64,000 bases of DNA. Source: Acinetobacter chengduensis (GTDB lineage: Bacteria > Pseudomonadota > Gammaproteobacteria > Pseudomonadales > Moraxellaceae). The position numbers and the translations under genes were made by a program. The notes below the pieces were generated by a model. That model was not told the origin of the DNA. It saw nothing but the letters and a program-made list of their open reading frames with translations, and did not search any database. The stretch is taken from assembly GCF_003664645.1 (NCBI RefSeq), contig NZ_RCHC01000006.1, forward strand, positions 62,001 to 126,000. The letters run 5' to 3'. This document shows positions 8,562 through 16,432 of the stretch, piece by piece; the stretch's first letter is position 1; every line of letters starts with the position of its first letter.

Positions 8562-10313
8562 TTAGTCTAATTTTAACTTTTCCTTCCAATGACTGAAACG
8601 CAATCGAATCTCTTTAGGGTCTTTTTCACCTATTACACTTTCTAGATCCGTTAAAACAGCTCCGAAGTTAACTTCAATCTGCTTTAAACATTCCTCAGAA
8701 ATAAATTGATTATCAAACAACCATCTGACTGCTCTCAAAATACGATTAAAATTATCAAATTTATATTTTTCAGGGAAAATATTACCTCTTGACTCGCCTA
8801 AAAAGCTATTCCAATCAGCTTTAGAGAAACTGTCTAAAATTTCCGGATCAGATGTATTCTTATCAAAACCACTGGTAATAGCTTTATATAAAACAGTAAC
8901 TTTATCATCAATAATTATATCTATTTTTTTCTCATCTAAAAGATCTATATAAATTTCAAAGTCTTTGCCATACTCTTCTTTTAATTGAGCTTTTGTTTTT
9001 ACATCTGCCAAATAAAGTCTTTTTATATATATTTTAATCAATGAGATAATTTCTTCTTTATTTTCATCACACAAAAATTCAATAATTTTTTTTAATTGAT
9101 AGCCTGAAAATAAATTTACATCATTTTTTATTAATCCGATTAAATTATCTAAATCAGCTTTAGTAAAACTCTCTTCATAATATTTTTCAGTTAAAAACTC
9201 AATTTTTTGAATTTTATTCAAGTTCTCTTTTCGCAACCACTCTTTTTTAACAATATCTATAAGTATCTCAGAATCATAAGATCCTACCTGTTGAAATATT
9301 TTCTCAAACTCTAAAAACAATGGATCAGCTCTAACAGTGCTATAGGAAATATTTCTTAATTTCTTATAAATCTCAAGTTTTTCATTATCTAATTTTTCTT
9401 CACCATTTTTTATATCTACCCAATCAATTTTTTGGCTTTGACCAAATAATTCTAAAAAATATCCCACTAAAACACGAATTAGAATTATCTCTTTAGTTGA
9501 AGTTACAACTTTATTTGGCAATTCCTCTAAAAATTGATGATATAGCTTAATTACCTTTTGAAAAAATCTAAAATTATGAATATCCAACTCATCTGCAAAC
9601 TTAACCATCAAGCCTACTAAGGGCTCATCTATATCTTTTGCATTTTCACGAATTAAAGGCTCAACCGATGTAATCTTGATTGTTTCATCAATCAATTTTT
9701 CTTTATATTCAGCATATTTTTTCTTGTTTTCACCCTCAGCTTTGTCTTCATCCAAAATTAAAATAATCTGACAATTTTTTTCAAGTTTAAGCTGATTTGC
9801 CAAACCCATAACATCTTTAATATCAAGTTTCTTTGACATTCGTTCAAAGTCATCAAAACAGATAATTGCGTCTTTAACTTGAGCATAGAGCATGGATTCA
9901 AAAATTCGTGCCGATGAACTAACCCCATATTCACTGCTCGTTAACTTCACCTCTCTTAAAGCTGTAAGCCCCTTTTTAATGAATGCAGGTATCTCAAAGT
10001 TTTTTGAGGATTCTTGATTAAAATAATTGCTACTCATATTTGTAGATATTGCAACTTTAAGATCCGACAAATTTTCTATACCGAAAAGCGATATATAAGC
10101 GTATTTTTTGCTAAATACTTTTTGATCGTTATTTCTTTTGAAAGCAGGCAAATGTTTAATTTTCTCTTCTTCTTCTTTTGCACGTGTTTCGAGAAATTTA
10201 TTCCAAGCAAAGGTCTTCCCTACTCCCCAGCAACCTATAATCGCTATAGCGATTCCATTATTTTCATTTTTTCTAAAAATTTCTTCTAAACGTTGTTCTT
10301 GAGACTGGTTCAT
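8562..10313 (-). CDS. KAP-like P-loop NTPase, candidate horizontally acquired defence gene
   Basis: A 583-residue soluble ATPase. Walker A is GCWGVGKT at 27-34 near the N-terminus. Walker B is AIICFDDFERM around 149-159, with the acidic FDDFER form typical of KAP/STAND-type P-loop proteins. QIILILDEDK at 182-191 suits the sensor-1 strand, and YISLFGIENLSDLKVAI at 73-89 fits the strand following the P-loop in these proteins. The C-terminal 350 residues are helical, Lys/Glu-rich and without a recognisable domain. No membrane segments are seen, unlike classical KAP proteins. The gene is visibly richer in A/T than its neighbours and sits alone between core genes, suggesting transfer. A role against phage is inference only. 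Confidence 0.7.
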   Translation of the reverse strand: MNQSQEQRLEEIFRKNENNGIAIAIIGCWGVGKTFAWNKFLETRAKEEEEKIKHLPAFKRNNDQKVFSKKYAYISLFGIENLSDLKVAISTNMSSNYFNQESSKNFEIPAFIKKGLTALREVKLTSSEYGVSSSARIFESMLYAQVKDAIICFDDFERMSKKLDIKDVMGLANQLKLEKNCQIILILDEDKAEGENKKKYAEYKEKLIDETIKITSVEPLIRENAKDIDEPLVGLMVKFADELDIHNFRFFQKVIKLYHQFLEELPNKVVTSTKEIILIRVLVGYFLELFGQSQKIDWVDIKNGEEKLDNEKLEIYKKLRNISYSTVRADPLFLEFEKIFQQVGSYDSEILIDIVKKEWLRKENLNKIQKIEFLTEKYYEESFTKADLDNLIGLIKNDVNLFSGYQLKKIIEFLCDENKEEIISLIKIYIKRLYLADVKTKAQLKEEYGKDFEIYIDLLDEKKIDIIIDDKVTVLYKAITSGFDKNTSDPEILDSFSKADWNSFLGESRGNIFPEKYKFDNFNRILRAVRWLFDNQFISEECLKQIEVNFGAVLTDLESVIGEKDPKEIRLRFSHWKEKLKLD

Positions 10314-10381
10314 TTTCTTGAAATATTAATAACTTGTATCCTTTATATCTGCAAAAAATCATAAATTCAATCACATGACCA

Positions 10382-10397
10382 GTGACATGAATGTCAC
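10382..10397. promoter_or_regulatory. 16-bp palindrome upstream of the NTPase gene
   Basis: GTGACAT-GA-ATGTCAC is a perfect 7-2-7 inverted repeat, 69 bp upstream of the NTPase ATG. It could be an operator. No regulator is encoded beside it. Confidence 0.35.
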
Positions 10398-10524
10398 CCG
10401 TTTGACTGGGATATACGGATGTATCTTCAATCAAACAAAGCGGTTTTATCATTTTGCCCTATCAAAAGTGAGGCAAACCAAACTCACTTGTTAGTTATTT
10501 CAAATACAATAGATCTAATAACCA

Positions 10525-12231
10525 TTACCACGAAATAGTATTCCGACCTTTTGCCTTCGCACTAAACAGCGCTTGATCCGCTTTTTCAAACAATTCAATC
10601 CAAGAATCAGCCCCGACAGCAATACCAATACTTACCGAAACATGGAGTCCCTGCCCATCCCTCAATGGAATATGCATAGTCGCAATCTCATCACAAATTT
10701 TTTGACCCACATTCAACGCATTCTGTTTCTCAATATCTTCAATTAAAATTAAGAATTCATCCCCGCCGTAACGCACCACCAAATCTGATGTACGCACGTT
10801 ATATTGCAAGCTGTCCGCCACTGCACAAATCACCTCATCCCCAACAATATGCCCATAACTGTCATTCACCTGTTTAAAGTGATCAATATCAATCACCATC
10901 AGACAAATTTTGGCAAATTGCTCAGGGTGCTTCTCCAAAAAACGGATATATTCTTCCAAAGCAAAACGGTTTGATAGACCTGTTAAAGAGTCTGAATGTG
11001 CAATATTTTTTAAACGGAATTCAAAAGCATCACGTTGTTGCATGACACGTTGTAATTTCTCAATCGCTACAAATAAAGAATCATGATCATCATCCAGCCG
11101 AGTCGCGCTGTACCCTGTATTTCTTTCTGAAGCATGAGACAAATCCAATAAGGTATTTCGCGCCTCAATCAAAGGCTCAATAATCCTTTTTCGCGCAAAA
11201 ATCATCGTTGAAAATGCCACCAGCAACGAAATCACAGACAGTCCACACGTCCACAGCAAATAGCGAAGCGTTCGGGCCATTTCTTGTTCTGCCACTTGCT
11301 CTGTGAGTTGCAACATATAAGTCTGTAAATCTACAACTGTAACGAACTTGTCCACCATGACATCAGTCAACCCTACGCCTGTCAGGAAGTAAGGTTTCTT
11401 TTCAATACTTTCCTGCATCAACCGTGATACAACGGGCATACCCTTTTGAATAAACTCAGTTTGAATTCTTGCATGTAAGCGCTTAAATTCTAGGGTTTGC
11501 GCCATGGCTGGCTGTGTCGTATCAATCATGCCAAGCAAATAATCCACTTGCTTCTGCGTTTGTAACAAACGACCTAAATTCGCCGCTGAAATAGGCTCAT
11601 TAAAAGTCACAGGCGCCATAATATTTGACGCCACCCGCCCAGCTTCATCACGCAAATCAGCCAATAGTAAAATCTGAGTAATGAATGGGCTCAAACTTGC
11701 CGAAGATGCATCTGAAGCCGAAACAATAGTCTTCAAAATTTCGCGACTAGCATCCCAAGCGCTAAACATTTTTAATATTGCCTGATCTAAACGCGTCGCC
11801 GTGCGCTGACTCATCGGCAGATTCACATAAGCATCAACTTCGGCACGCCCCAAATCAAGGCTGTGTCTGACCTGAGTGTTGACCTGCTGACTCAGATCAC
11901 TGAACCCCAATTGATTTAATACCTTTGCGGTATGCTCCATTTGGGCATCTACATTGTTGCGAAAATCGTTTAATACCTGATGCTCTTCTTGTGAATCTTC
12001 CGGCGCACTCGACATCAGCTTATTGGCTGGGCCACGTTCACGAGAAATCTTATGTGCTAGTACAGCCACCTCACGTAGCGCTTGCAGTTCTTGGCTACTA
12101 CGTAAAGTTTGGGTGTAGCTTTGAATACTACTTACCATTAAGGGAACGCAAATGCACAATAAACACAAAATAATGATCGACATCGCCCAATATAGGCGTT
12201 TGCTGATTTGCTGAGAGCGCAAAGCATACAT
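10525..12231 (-). CDS. Membrane-bound diguanylate cyclase (GGDEF) with periplasmic sensor
   Basis: Predicted to make the second messenger cyclic di-GMP from GTP. The 568 residues start with a cytoplasmic stub and a membrane helix (about 14-36). A roughly 290-residue helical periplasmic region follows, containing KISRERGPANKL, which resembles the NIT-type nitrate/nitrite sensing fold. A second helix lies near 325-345, and a GGDEF domain forms the last 170 residues. The catalytic motif is intact as RYGGDEF (GGDEF at 489-493). An RTSD inhibitory site sits five residues before RYGGDEF's GGDEF, so feedback inhibition by product is expected. No EAL domain is present. The ligand is unknown; the NIT resemblance is weak. 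Confidence 0.88.
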   Translation of the reverse strand: MYALRSQQISKRLYWAMSIIILCLLCICVPLMVSSIQSYTQTLRSSQELQALREVAVLAHKISRERGPANKLMSSAPEDSQEEHQVLNDFRNNVDAQMEHTAKVLNQLGFSDLSQQVNTQVRHSLDLGRAEVDAYVNLPMSQRTATRLDQAILKMFSAWDASREILKTIVSASDASSASLSPFITQILLLADLRDEAGRVASNIMAPVTFNEPISAANLGRLLQTQKQVDYLLGMIDTTQPAMAQTLEFKRLHARIQTEFIQKGMPVVSRLMQESIEKKPYFLTGVGLTDVMVDKFVTVVDLQTYMLQLTEQVAEQEMARTLRYLLWTCGLSVISLLVAFSTMIFARKRIIEPLIEARNTLLDLSHASERNTGYSATRLDDDHDSLFVAIEKLQRVMQQRDAFEFRLKNIAHSDSLTGLSNRFALEEYIRFLEKHPEQFAKICLMVIDIDHFKQVNDSYGHIVGDEVICAVADSLQYNVRTSDLVVRYGGDEFLILIEDIEKQNALNVGQKICDEIATMHIPLRDGQGLHVSVSIGIAVGADSWIELFEKADQALFSAKAKGRNTISW

Positions 12232-12463
12232 TGGTTAAACGCTCCTACATTATTCCCAAATAAAACGCTTCTCTAACACGGTATCGCATGTGAAGTGCCA
12301 ATCAGTTCAATAAACATCTTGTTTAAATTATAAACGTTGATGTAACAAAATTTATATACATTTGCATATTATTTATGATTCTACGAGCAAAATGCCTCGC
12401 ATGAATAATTACACGCTTTTTTAAAATATATAGCCTATTTTTAATCATTTTTTGGCTTAAATA

Positions 12464-12492
12464 TTTACACACGCTACAAATTAGTGCATAAT
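12464..12492 (+). promoter_or_regulatory. Sigma-70 promoter of candidate small RNA 1
   Basis: TTTACA (12464-12469), a 17-bp spacer, then CATAAT (12487-12492). Five of six matches in each hexamer. The expected start is near 12499. Confidence 0.6.
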
Positions 12493-12498
12493 GCACCG

Positions 12499-12597
12499 CA
12501 TTAGGGCAATCTAATTAATTCCTCAGCAGATTATTTAGCTTTCCCGCAAATTTTGGCGTAAAAATCCCAGTTTTGTTTCAAAACTGGGATTTTTTTT
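12499..12597 (+). ncRNA. Candidate small RNA 1 (orphan, about 99 nt)
   Basis: A good promoter ends at 12492 and a very strong intrinsic terminator ends at 12597, with only a 7-codon reading frame between. The terminator is a perfect 15-bp stem (12561-12575 with 12579-12593) over a TTT loop, followed by a T-run. The body contains a single-stranded-looking stretch AGCTTTCCC (12537-12545), which also occurs in the opposing candidate. C-rich stretches like this often pair with Shine-Dalgarno sequences. No match to a named family was recognised. Confidence 0.55.
12561..12597 (+). terminator. Intrinsic terminator of candidate small RNA 1
   Basis: A 15-bp perfect stem with a 3-nt loop and a T-run immediately after. 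It is not downstream of any plus-strand protein gene: the last one, uvrA, ended at 8509 with its own terminator. Confidence 0.85.
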
Positions 12598-12749
12598 GCT
12601 TTTTAAAAAGTTTTGAATATTTATGCTTTATAAAAAATGCACCATATTGATGCATATTAATTTAAAAAATAATCTCCTGATTGCCAAATCAAGGCATTTT
12701 AATTGAGGCAAAGTTAAGTAAGTGACAAGCTTAAAACTAAAAAACGGAC

Positions 12750-12847
12750 AAAAAAAAGCCCAACCTTGGGGAAAGCTGGGCATATAAAAATAAATCATTT
12801 ATGGAGAATCAAATCACAACATTTTAAAAAACGATGTCGTATTCGAT
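12750..12847 (-). ncRNA. Candidate small RNA 2 (minus strand, about 98 nt, possible Fur target)
   Basis: On the reverse strand a TTTACA-17-CATAAT promoter (12882 to 12854) is followed after about 95 nt by a GCCCA/TGGGC hairpin (12758-12781) and a run of seven to eight T. There is no reading frame of note. The transcript would contain GATTCTCC, able to pair with GGAGAATC-like ribosome-binding sites, and AGCTTTCCC (12777-12769) inside the hairpin. The promoter overlaps a 13/19 Fur-like match, so an iron-responsive RNA of the RyhB/PrrF functional class is possible but unproven. Confidence 0.5.
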
Positions 12848-12853
12848 GTCTGA

Positions 12854-12882
12854 ATTATGATAATAATCGTAGAACTTGTAAA
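12854..12882 (-). promoter_or_regulatory. Promoter of candidate small RNA 2 with overlapping Fur-like site
   Basis: Reverse-strand TTTACA (12882-12877), a 17-bp spacer, and CATAAT (12859-12854). The stretch 12853-12871 matches 13 of 19 positions of the Fur consensus. It shares the 11-mer ATGATAATAAT with the perfect Fur box at 4605-4623. Confidence 0.5.
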
Positions 12883-13123
12883 GCATATTAGTTTAGTAAG
12901 GATTGAAACACAACACTGTTTTGCAACCATTCTGTCTATTTGGTCACATTACCAACCGACTAGTGACTATTTTTTATACTATTTACTTTTTTTTGCATAT
13001 TTTAAACAGGTTTAAGTCACACTATTTAGCAAATTATGCAGATTAAATTCACTTAGCTTACTTTTTAAACAATTGGAATTTACCAATAAACCCAATTATC
13101 AATCGTTTTTTACAATCAATATT

Positions 13124-13149
13124 CGCCTTATTTATGGGCGTTTTTTTTT
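13124..13149 (+). terminator. Short-stem T-run hairpin upstream of omp33-36
   Basis: CGCC (13124-13127) pairs with GGCG (13137-13140), followed by nine T. The stem is short but the T-run is long. It lies before the porin promoter and follows no plus-strand gene, so its transcript is unexplained. Confidence 0.4.
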
Positions 13150-13289
13150 CAAAAATACGCTATATAGCGCGCTGAGTGCATTGTTATGAATCATTTTTTT
13201 AATTGGTTGACATTATTTTATAGAAAAACTTCTTTTTGAATAAAAATTAAACAAAATGTATTTCCTGAATTTAATTGCTTTTAAGATCA

Positions 13290-13317
13290 TTGACTTAATA
13301 AATTGTTACAATACAAT
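13290..13317 (+). promoter_or_regulatory. omp33-36 promoter
   Basis: TTGACT (13290-13295), a 16-bp spacer, TACAAT (13312-13317). A near-consensus sigma-70 promoter giving a leader of about 35 nt, fitting strong porin expression. Confidence 0.65.
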
Positions 13318-13358
13318 GCTCAATGTTTAATCCATTAGTAACATAACTGGTAATTCTC

Positions 13359-14237
13359 ATGAAAAAACTCGGTTTAGCCACTGCTTTATTATTAGCCATG
13401 ACCGGTGCACAAGCGTACCAAGTAGAAGTTCAAGGTCAATCAGAATACATCGACAACACTGTTAACTCTAAAAACTTCACTGGTGCTGTACAAGGTACTT
13501 ATTACTTCAAAAATGTTGACTCTTCTAAAGGTCCATTGGCTGAAGCAGCATTTTTAAACCAAGCTTCAAATGCATCTTTGGCGTATAACTACGGCGAATA
13601 CGATGTAAATGGTATTGCTGACCAAAACACTCACACAATTGGTGCTAAAGCTGAAGCTTACGTTCCAACTAAATATGTTCCTGTATATGCTAGCGCATCT
13701 TACAGCAACACAATTATTGACAACAAAGATAACAAAGCTGACGACCACGGCGACCGTTTCTCTGTAGAACTTGGTGCTGTAGTTGCGCCTAACTTCTTAG
13801 TTGCAGTTGGTTATACAAGTGCTCCTAACCAAGTTGCTTACGATGCATTCGGTATCCTTGCAAATGGCGTAGCTCAAGCTGCTCAAGAACAACAAACTAT
13901 TGGTCAAGACCAAGACGCGATCACTGCACGTACTAAATACGTTGGCGCGATCGACGGCACTAACATGGCAATCGGTTTCGAAACTAACGCTTTGTTTGCT
14001 GAAAAAAATGCATACGGTTTAAAAACTGATTTGTACATCAATCCAGCTCTAAGCGTTGGTGCTTCTTATGCACAAGCTAACGGTGCTGTAAACAACAAAG
14101 AAGCTTGGGGCGTAAACGCTAACTACTTCATCACTCCAGCTGTTGCTGTTGGTGTTGACTATGTAAACGTGAATGCTACAAACAACGCACCGACAGATAC
14201 TCAAACTGTTGGCGTGAACGCTAAATTCCGTTTCTAA
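13359..14237 (+). CDS. omp33-36: Outer-membrane porin Omp33-36 family
   Basis: Outer-membrane channel protein. The 292-residue precursor begins with a signal peptide MKKLGLATALLLAMTGAQA cut before YQVEV. The mature part is Asn/Ala/Thr-rich with alternating beta-strand patterning, and it ends in Phe (NAKFRF), the BAM-recognised C-terminus. The N-terminal mature sequence and the block GPLAEAAFLNQASN match the Acinetobacter baumannii 33-36 kDa porin, a water/solute channel associated with carbapenem susceptibility and virulence. Strong promoter and palindromic terminator. Two shorter relatives sharing the PLxEAAFL block lie at 37.9-39.8 kb. Confidence 0.88.
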   Translation: MKKLGLATALLLAMTGAQAYQVEVQGQSEYIDNTVNSKNFTGAVQGTYYFKNVDSSKGPLAEAAFLNQASNASLAYNYGEYDVNGIADQNTHTIGAKAEAYVPTKYVPVYASASYSNTIIDNKDNKADDHGDRFSVELGAVVAPNFLVAVGYTSAPNQVAYDAFGILANGVAQAAQEQQTIGQDQDAITARTKYVGAIDGTNMAIGFETNALFAEKNAYGLKTDLYINPALSVGASYAQANGAVNNKEAWGVNANYFITPAVAVGVDYVNVNATNNAPTDTQTVGVNAKFRF

Positions 14238-14257
14238 TTCATTTTAGAATCTGAATC

Positions 14258-14286
14258 AAAAAAAGGACGCAATTGCGTCCTTTTTT
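14258..14286. terminator. Palindromic terminator between omp33-36 and the ion channel gene
   Basis: GGACGC-AATT-GCGTCC flanked by an A-run and a T-run; fully symmetrical, serving both convergent genes. Confidence 0.9.
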
Positions 14287-14295
14287 GTGCTCATC

Positions 14296-15168
14296 TTATT
14301 CTTCATCTTTAGATTGATGATGCTTGGGTAAATGCGCAATATAATGTAAAGCGATTAACCTCGATACAATTAAAGCCAAATACATCACACCACAAAACAT
14401 TTGTAGCATCGCCAATACACGTGCTGGCGCGCTCATCGGCATTAAATCAGACAAACCTGTCGCTGACTGTAAACTAAAACTCAAGAATAAGAGGTCAAGC
14501 CAAGACTGTAAACCAGGCTTAGTTGGGTTCATAAAACTATCAGGATAAATTAACTGACAAATGCTATATAAGAAAGCAAAAGCCCATGCAATTAAAGTAA
14601 AAACAGTACCCGCTGCAAATAATTCATCTTTGGTTAGATATCGATCTGCAAACATATAACGCACTACACCATAAGCTGCACTCAAGTAAGCACAAGCTTC
14701 AAATGCATGAGCAATGATCTGAATATTTGGATCATTTACCCCAAATATAATTAGGGTTGAAAATAGCACCGCACATCCGACAAAACTCAGCCCTAAAATT
14801 GTAAACATTGGAGTTTGTCGAATGACTTTGGCAATAATCAATAACACCAATACGCCCAAGACCCACAATAAAGCGCGAAATGATGTACTTTCACGGGCAA
14901 AAGCTGTGAGTACTAAAATCACAAATTGTGTGAGTAACAACCAAGCCGAAGGCAACAAGCGAAAGCCTTTCCAAAAATCAATAAATGCCCGCATAAACAC
15001 TTTATCCTTTTTGTTTTTCATCGCATCAATATCCACTTCCATTTGGATCACTGATTCTTTATCTAAAAGTTGATACTGCTGTTTGCCAATAGGCACCATT
15101 TCTCCAAAAAATTCAAGAAGCTTTATTATATTGCTTTGGATGAAAAGAATTATGTTCATCTTTATCAA
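14296..15168 (-). CDS. Two-pore-helix ion channel family protein with degenerate selectivity filter
   Basis: A 290-residue inner-membrane protein with several hydrophobic helices (about 75-140, 150-170 and 183-207). A typical Ion_trans_2 pore module forms the C-terminal third: pore helix LDLLFLSFSLQ, filter, and an inner helix ending LIVSRLI. The filter reads ATGLSD at 236-241 where potassium channels have TVGYGD: Val, Tyr and the second Gly are replaced. K+ selectivity is therefore doubtful, and the ion is unknown. The tail is His/Lys/Glu-rich. The gene converges on omp33-36. An internal start at Met4 is possible. Confidence 0.75.
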   Translation of the reverse strand: MIKMNIILFIQSNIIKLLEFFGEMVPIGKQQYQLLDKESVIQMEVDIDAMKNKKDKVFMRAFIDFWKGFRLLPSAWLLLTQFVILVLTAFARESTSFRALLWVLGVLVLLIIAKVIRQTPMFTILGLSFVGCAVLFSTLIIFGVNDPNIQIIAHAFEACAYLSAAYGVVRYMFADRYLTKDELFAAGTVFTLIAWAFAFLYSICQLIYPDSFMNPTKPGLQSWLDLLFLSFSLQSATGLSDLMPMSAPARVLAMLQMFCGVMYLALIVSRLIALHYIAHLPKHHQSKDEE

Positions 15169-15314
15169 TAAATATTTACATGATAAATTTCATAAATTGA
15201 TTCATAGCATCAATATGTCATATAAGAAAACTGATTATTTTTTCTAAAAAATTCAATACATGTCAAACTAAAATGAGAACACTTACTATCTACAGTTAAT
15301 GTATTGATTTATCT

Positions 15315-15410
15315 ATGGCTAATGAAATTTTGTCCTTTTTCACCCTATTAATCCTCTTTATTTGTTTTTTACCTATTTATTTAATAAAACTTAATATTCA
15401 TAAAAAATAA
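15315..15410 (+). CDS. Possible 31-residue membrane peptide
   Basis: ATG at 15315 opens MANEILSFFTLLILFICF (first 18 residues), then a short hydrophobic continuation and a basic end NIHKK before TAA at 15410. It has the shape of a single-helix small membrane protein: a charged start, about 20 hydrophobic residues and a positive tail. The stop lies 14 bp before the lipoprotein ATG. No strong ribosome-binding site is visible, so it may be chance in A/T-rich DNA. Confidence 0.3.
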   Translation: MANEILSFFTLLILFICFLPIYLIKLNIHKK

Positions 15411-15424
15411 TTCAGGGTACGGCT

Positions 15425-16366
15425 ATGAATAAAAAACTACTTTTGGCAACATTTATTGGCGCAAGCTTTTCCCTAAGTGGATGCGGAAGCTCCAGCAATG
15501 ATGACAACAATTCCAGCACAGGTTCAGAACAGCCCGCTCCAAGCAATCCTTCAATCCCGACTACACCTGTTACTCCAAGCGACCCAACCAGCGATAAAGA
15601 AAAAATTGAAGCACAGGAAATTGCAGCATTTTTTCTTCATGCCATTACAGCTGAAACACTCAATAAGGGCTTAATTGACCGACTGTTCTATCTACAAGAA
15701 TATATGCTTGACGATGAAGCAGATAATTTAGACTGTTATAAAAAAACAGCCATAGCTGGTAGCACTTTTACTTTAACAAAAGAGTGTACTGTGCCCTATG
15801 ATGCAGGCTCATCCTTTAAAGGCTTATCTGGCGCCTTTAGTGAATCTGGAGATCCAGAAAGCAGTACTGGCTTGAATACCAAACTGAGTAACTTAAAAAT
15901 TGATGTTGATGGCGCTGTATTCACTGCGGATGGCACGCTGAATATTAAAGACAGTGCAAACACTGAGACACATAGCACAAATGATTTAGTTATTAGCTCT
16001 GAAGCAACTGGAAATAAATTCTATTTCAAAAACTTTATCCTGAAAAACACCGAAACCAACTCAGCATTTATCAATAAAGCTTCTGGAGAACTTACCGTCA
16101 CAGATAAAGACGGTCAGACACTGTATGCCGTTAGCTTCGATCAAGATTCTGATTGGAGCACATTAGCAGGAAACACTTACCCTACACTTGGAAAACTCAA
16201 AGTTCAATTTAAAAATGACAGCACCCGTTACCTGACATTGACTGCCTTAACAAACAAAGATAATGCAACTTACTATGCGCAGGCAGGCACAGTTACGCTC
16301 GAAGATAATGTGACAAAAACTTGGAAAGACATCATTATCAGTCCTGCAAAATATAAATTACCTTGA
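15425..16366 (+). CDS. Lipoprotein of unknown function
   Basis: A 313-residue exported lipoprotein. The N-terminus MNKKLLLATFIGASFSLSGC has a clear signal peptide with lipobox LSGC, so Cys20 becomes acylated. A low-complexity linker rich in Ser, Asn, Pro and Thr follows (residues 21-60). A beta-rich Thr/Lys/Asn domain of about 240 residues contains one likely disulfide pair (Cys104 and Cys122 region, DCYKK and KECTV). The GGGTAC/G-rich run before ATG 15425 gives a ribosome-binding site. I recognise no domain. Residues after the Cys do not give an obvious inner-membrane retention signal, so the outer membrane is likely. Confidence 0.8.
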   Translation: MNKKLLLATFIGASFSLSGCGSSSNDDNNSSTGSEQPAPSNPSIPTTPVTPSDPTSDKEKIEAQEIAAFFLHAITAETLNKGLIDRLFYLQEYMLDDEADNLDCYKKTAIAGSTFTLTKECTVPYDAGSSFKGLSGAFSESGDPESSTGLNTKLSNLKIDVDGAVFTADGTLNIKDSANTETHSTNDLVISSEATGNKFYFKNFILKNTETNSAFINKASGELTVTDKDGQTLYAVSFDQDSDWSTLAGNTYPTLGKLKVQFKNDSTRYLTLTALTNKDNATYYAQAGTVTLEDNVTKTWKDIIISPAKYKLP

Positions 16367-16391
16367 ACGTATAGACATTTCATTTCGCAAT

Positions 16392-16420
16392 AAAAAAGCC
16401 CCTCTCTAGGGGGCTTTTTT
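16392..16420. terminator. Terminator between the lipoprotein gene and actP
   Basis: AAAAAAGCCCC and GGGGCTTTTTT form a stem over a short loop. Symmetrical, serving both convergent genes. Confidence 0.88.
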
Positions 16421-16432
16421 AAGGTGTTCAGA

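Larger units (their letters stand above)
12232..13358. other. 1.1 kb gap without protein genes; holds two candidate small RNAs and an extra terminator
   Basis: No plausible protein-coding frame is seen between the diguanylate cyclase and the porin gene. It contains a plus-strand promoter-terminator pair (12464-12597), a minus-strand promoter-terminator pair (12882-12750), a further T-run hairpin at 13124-13149 and the porin promoter at 13290-13317. The 150 bp between the two small-RNA terminators shows nothing I can name. Confidence 0.6.
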
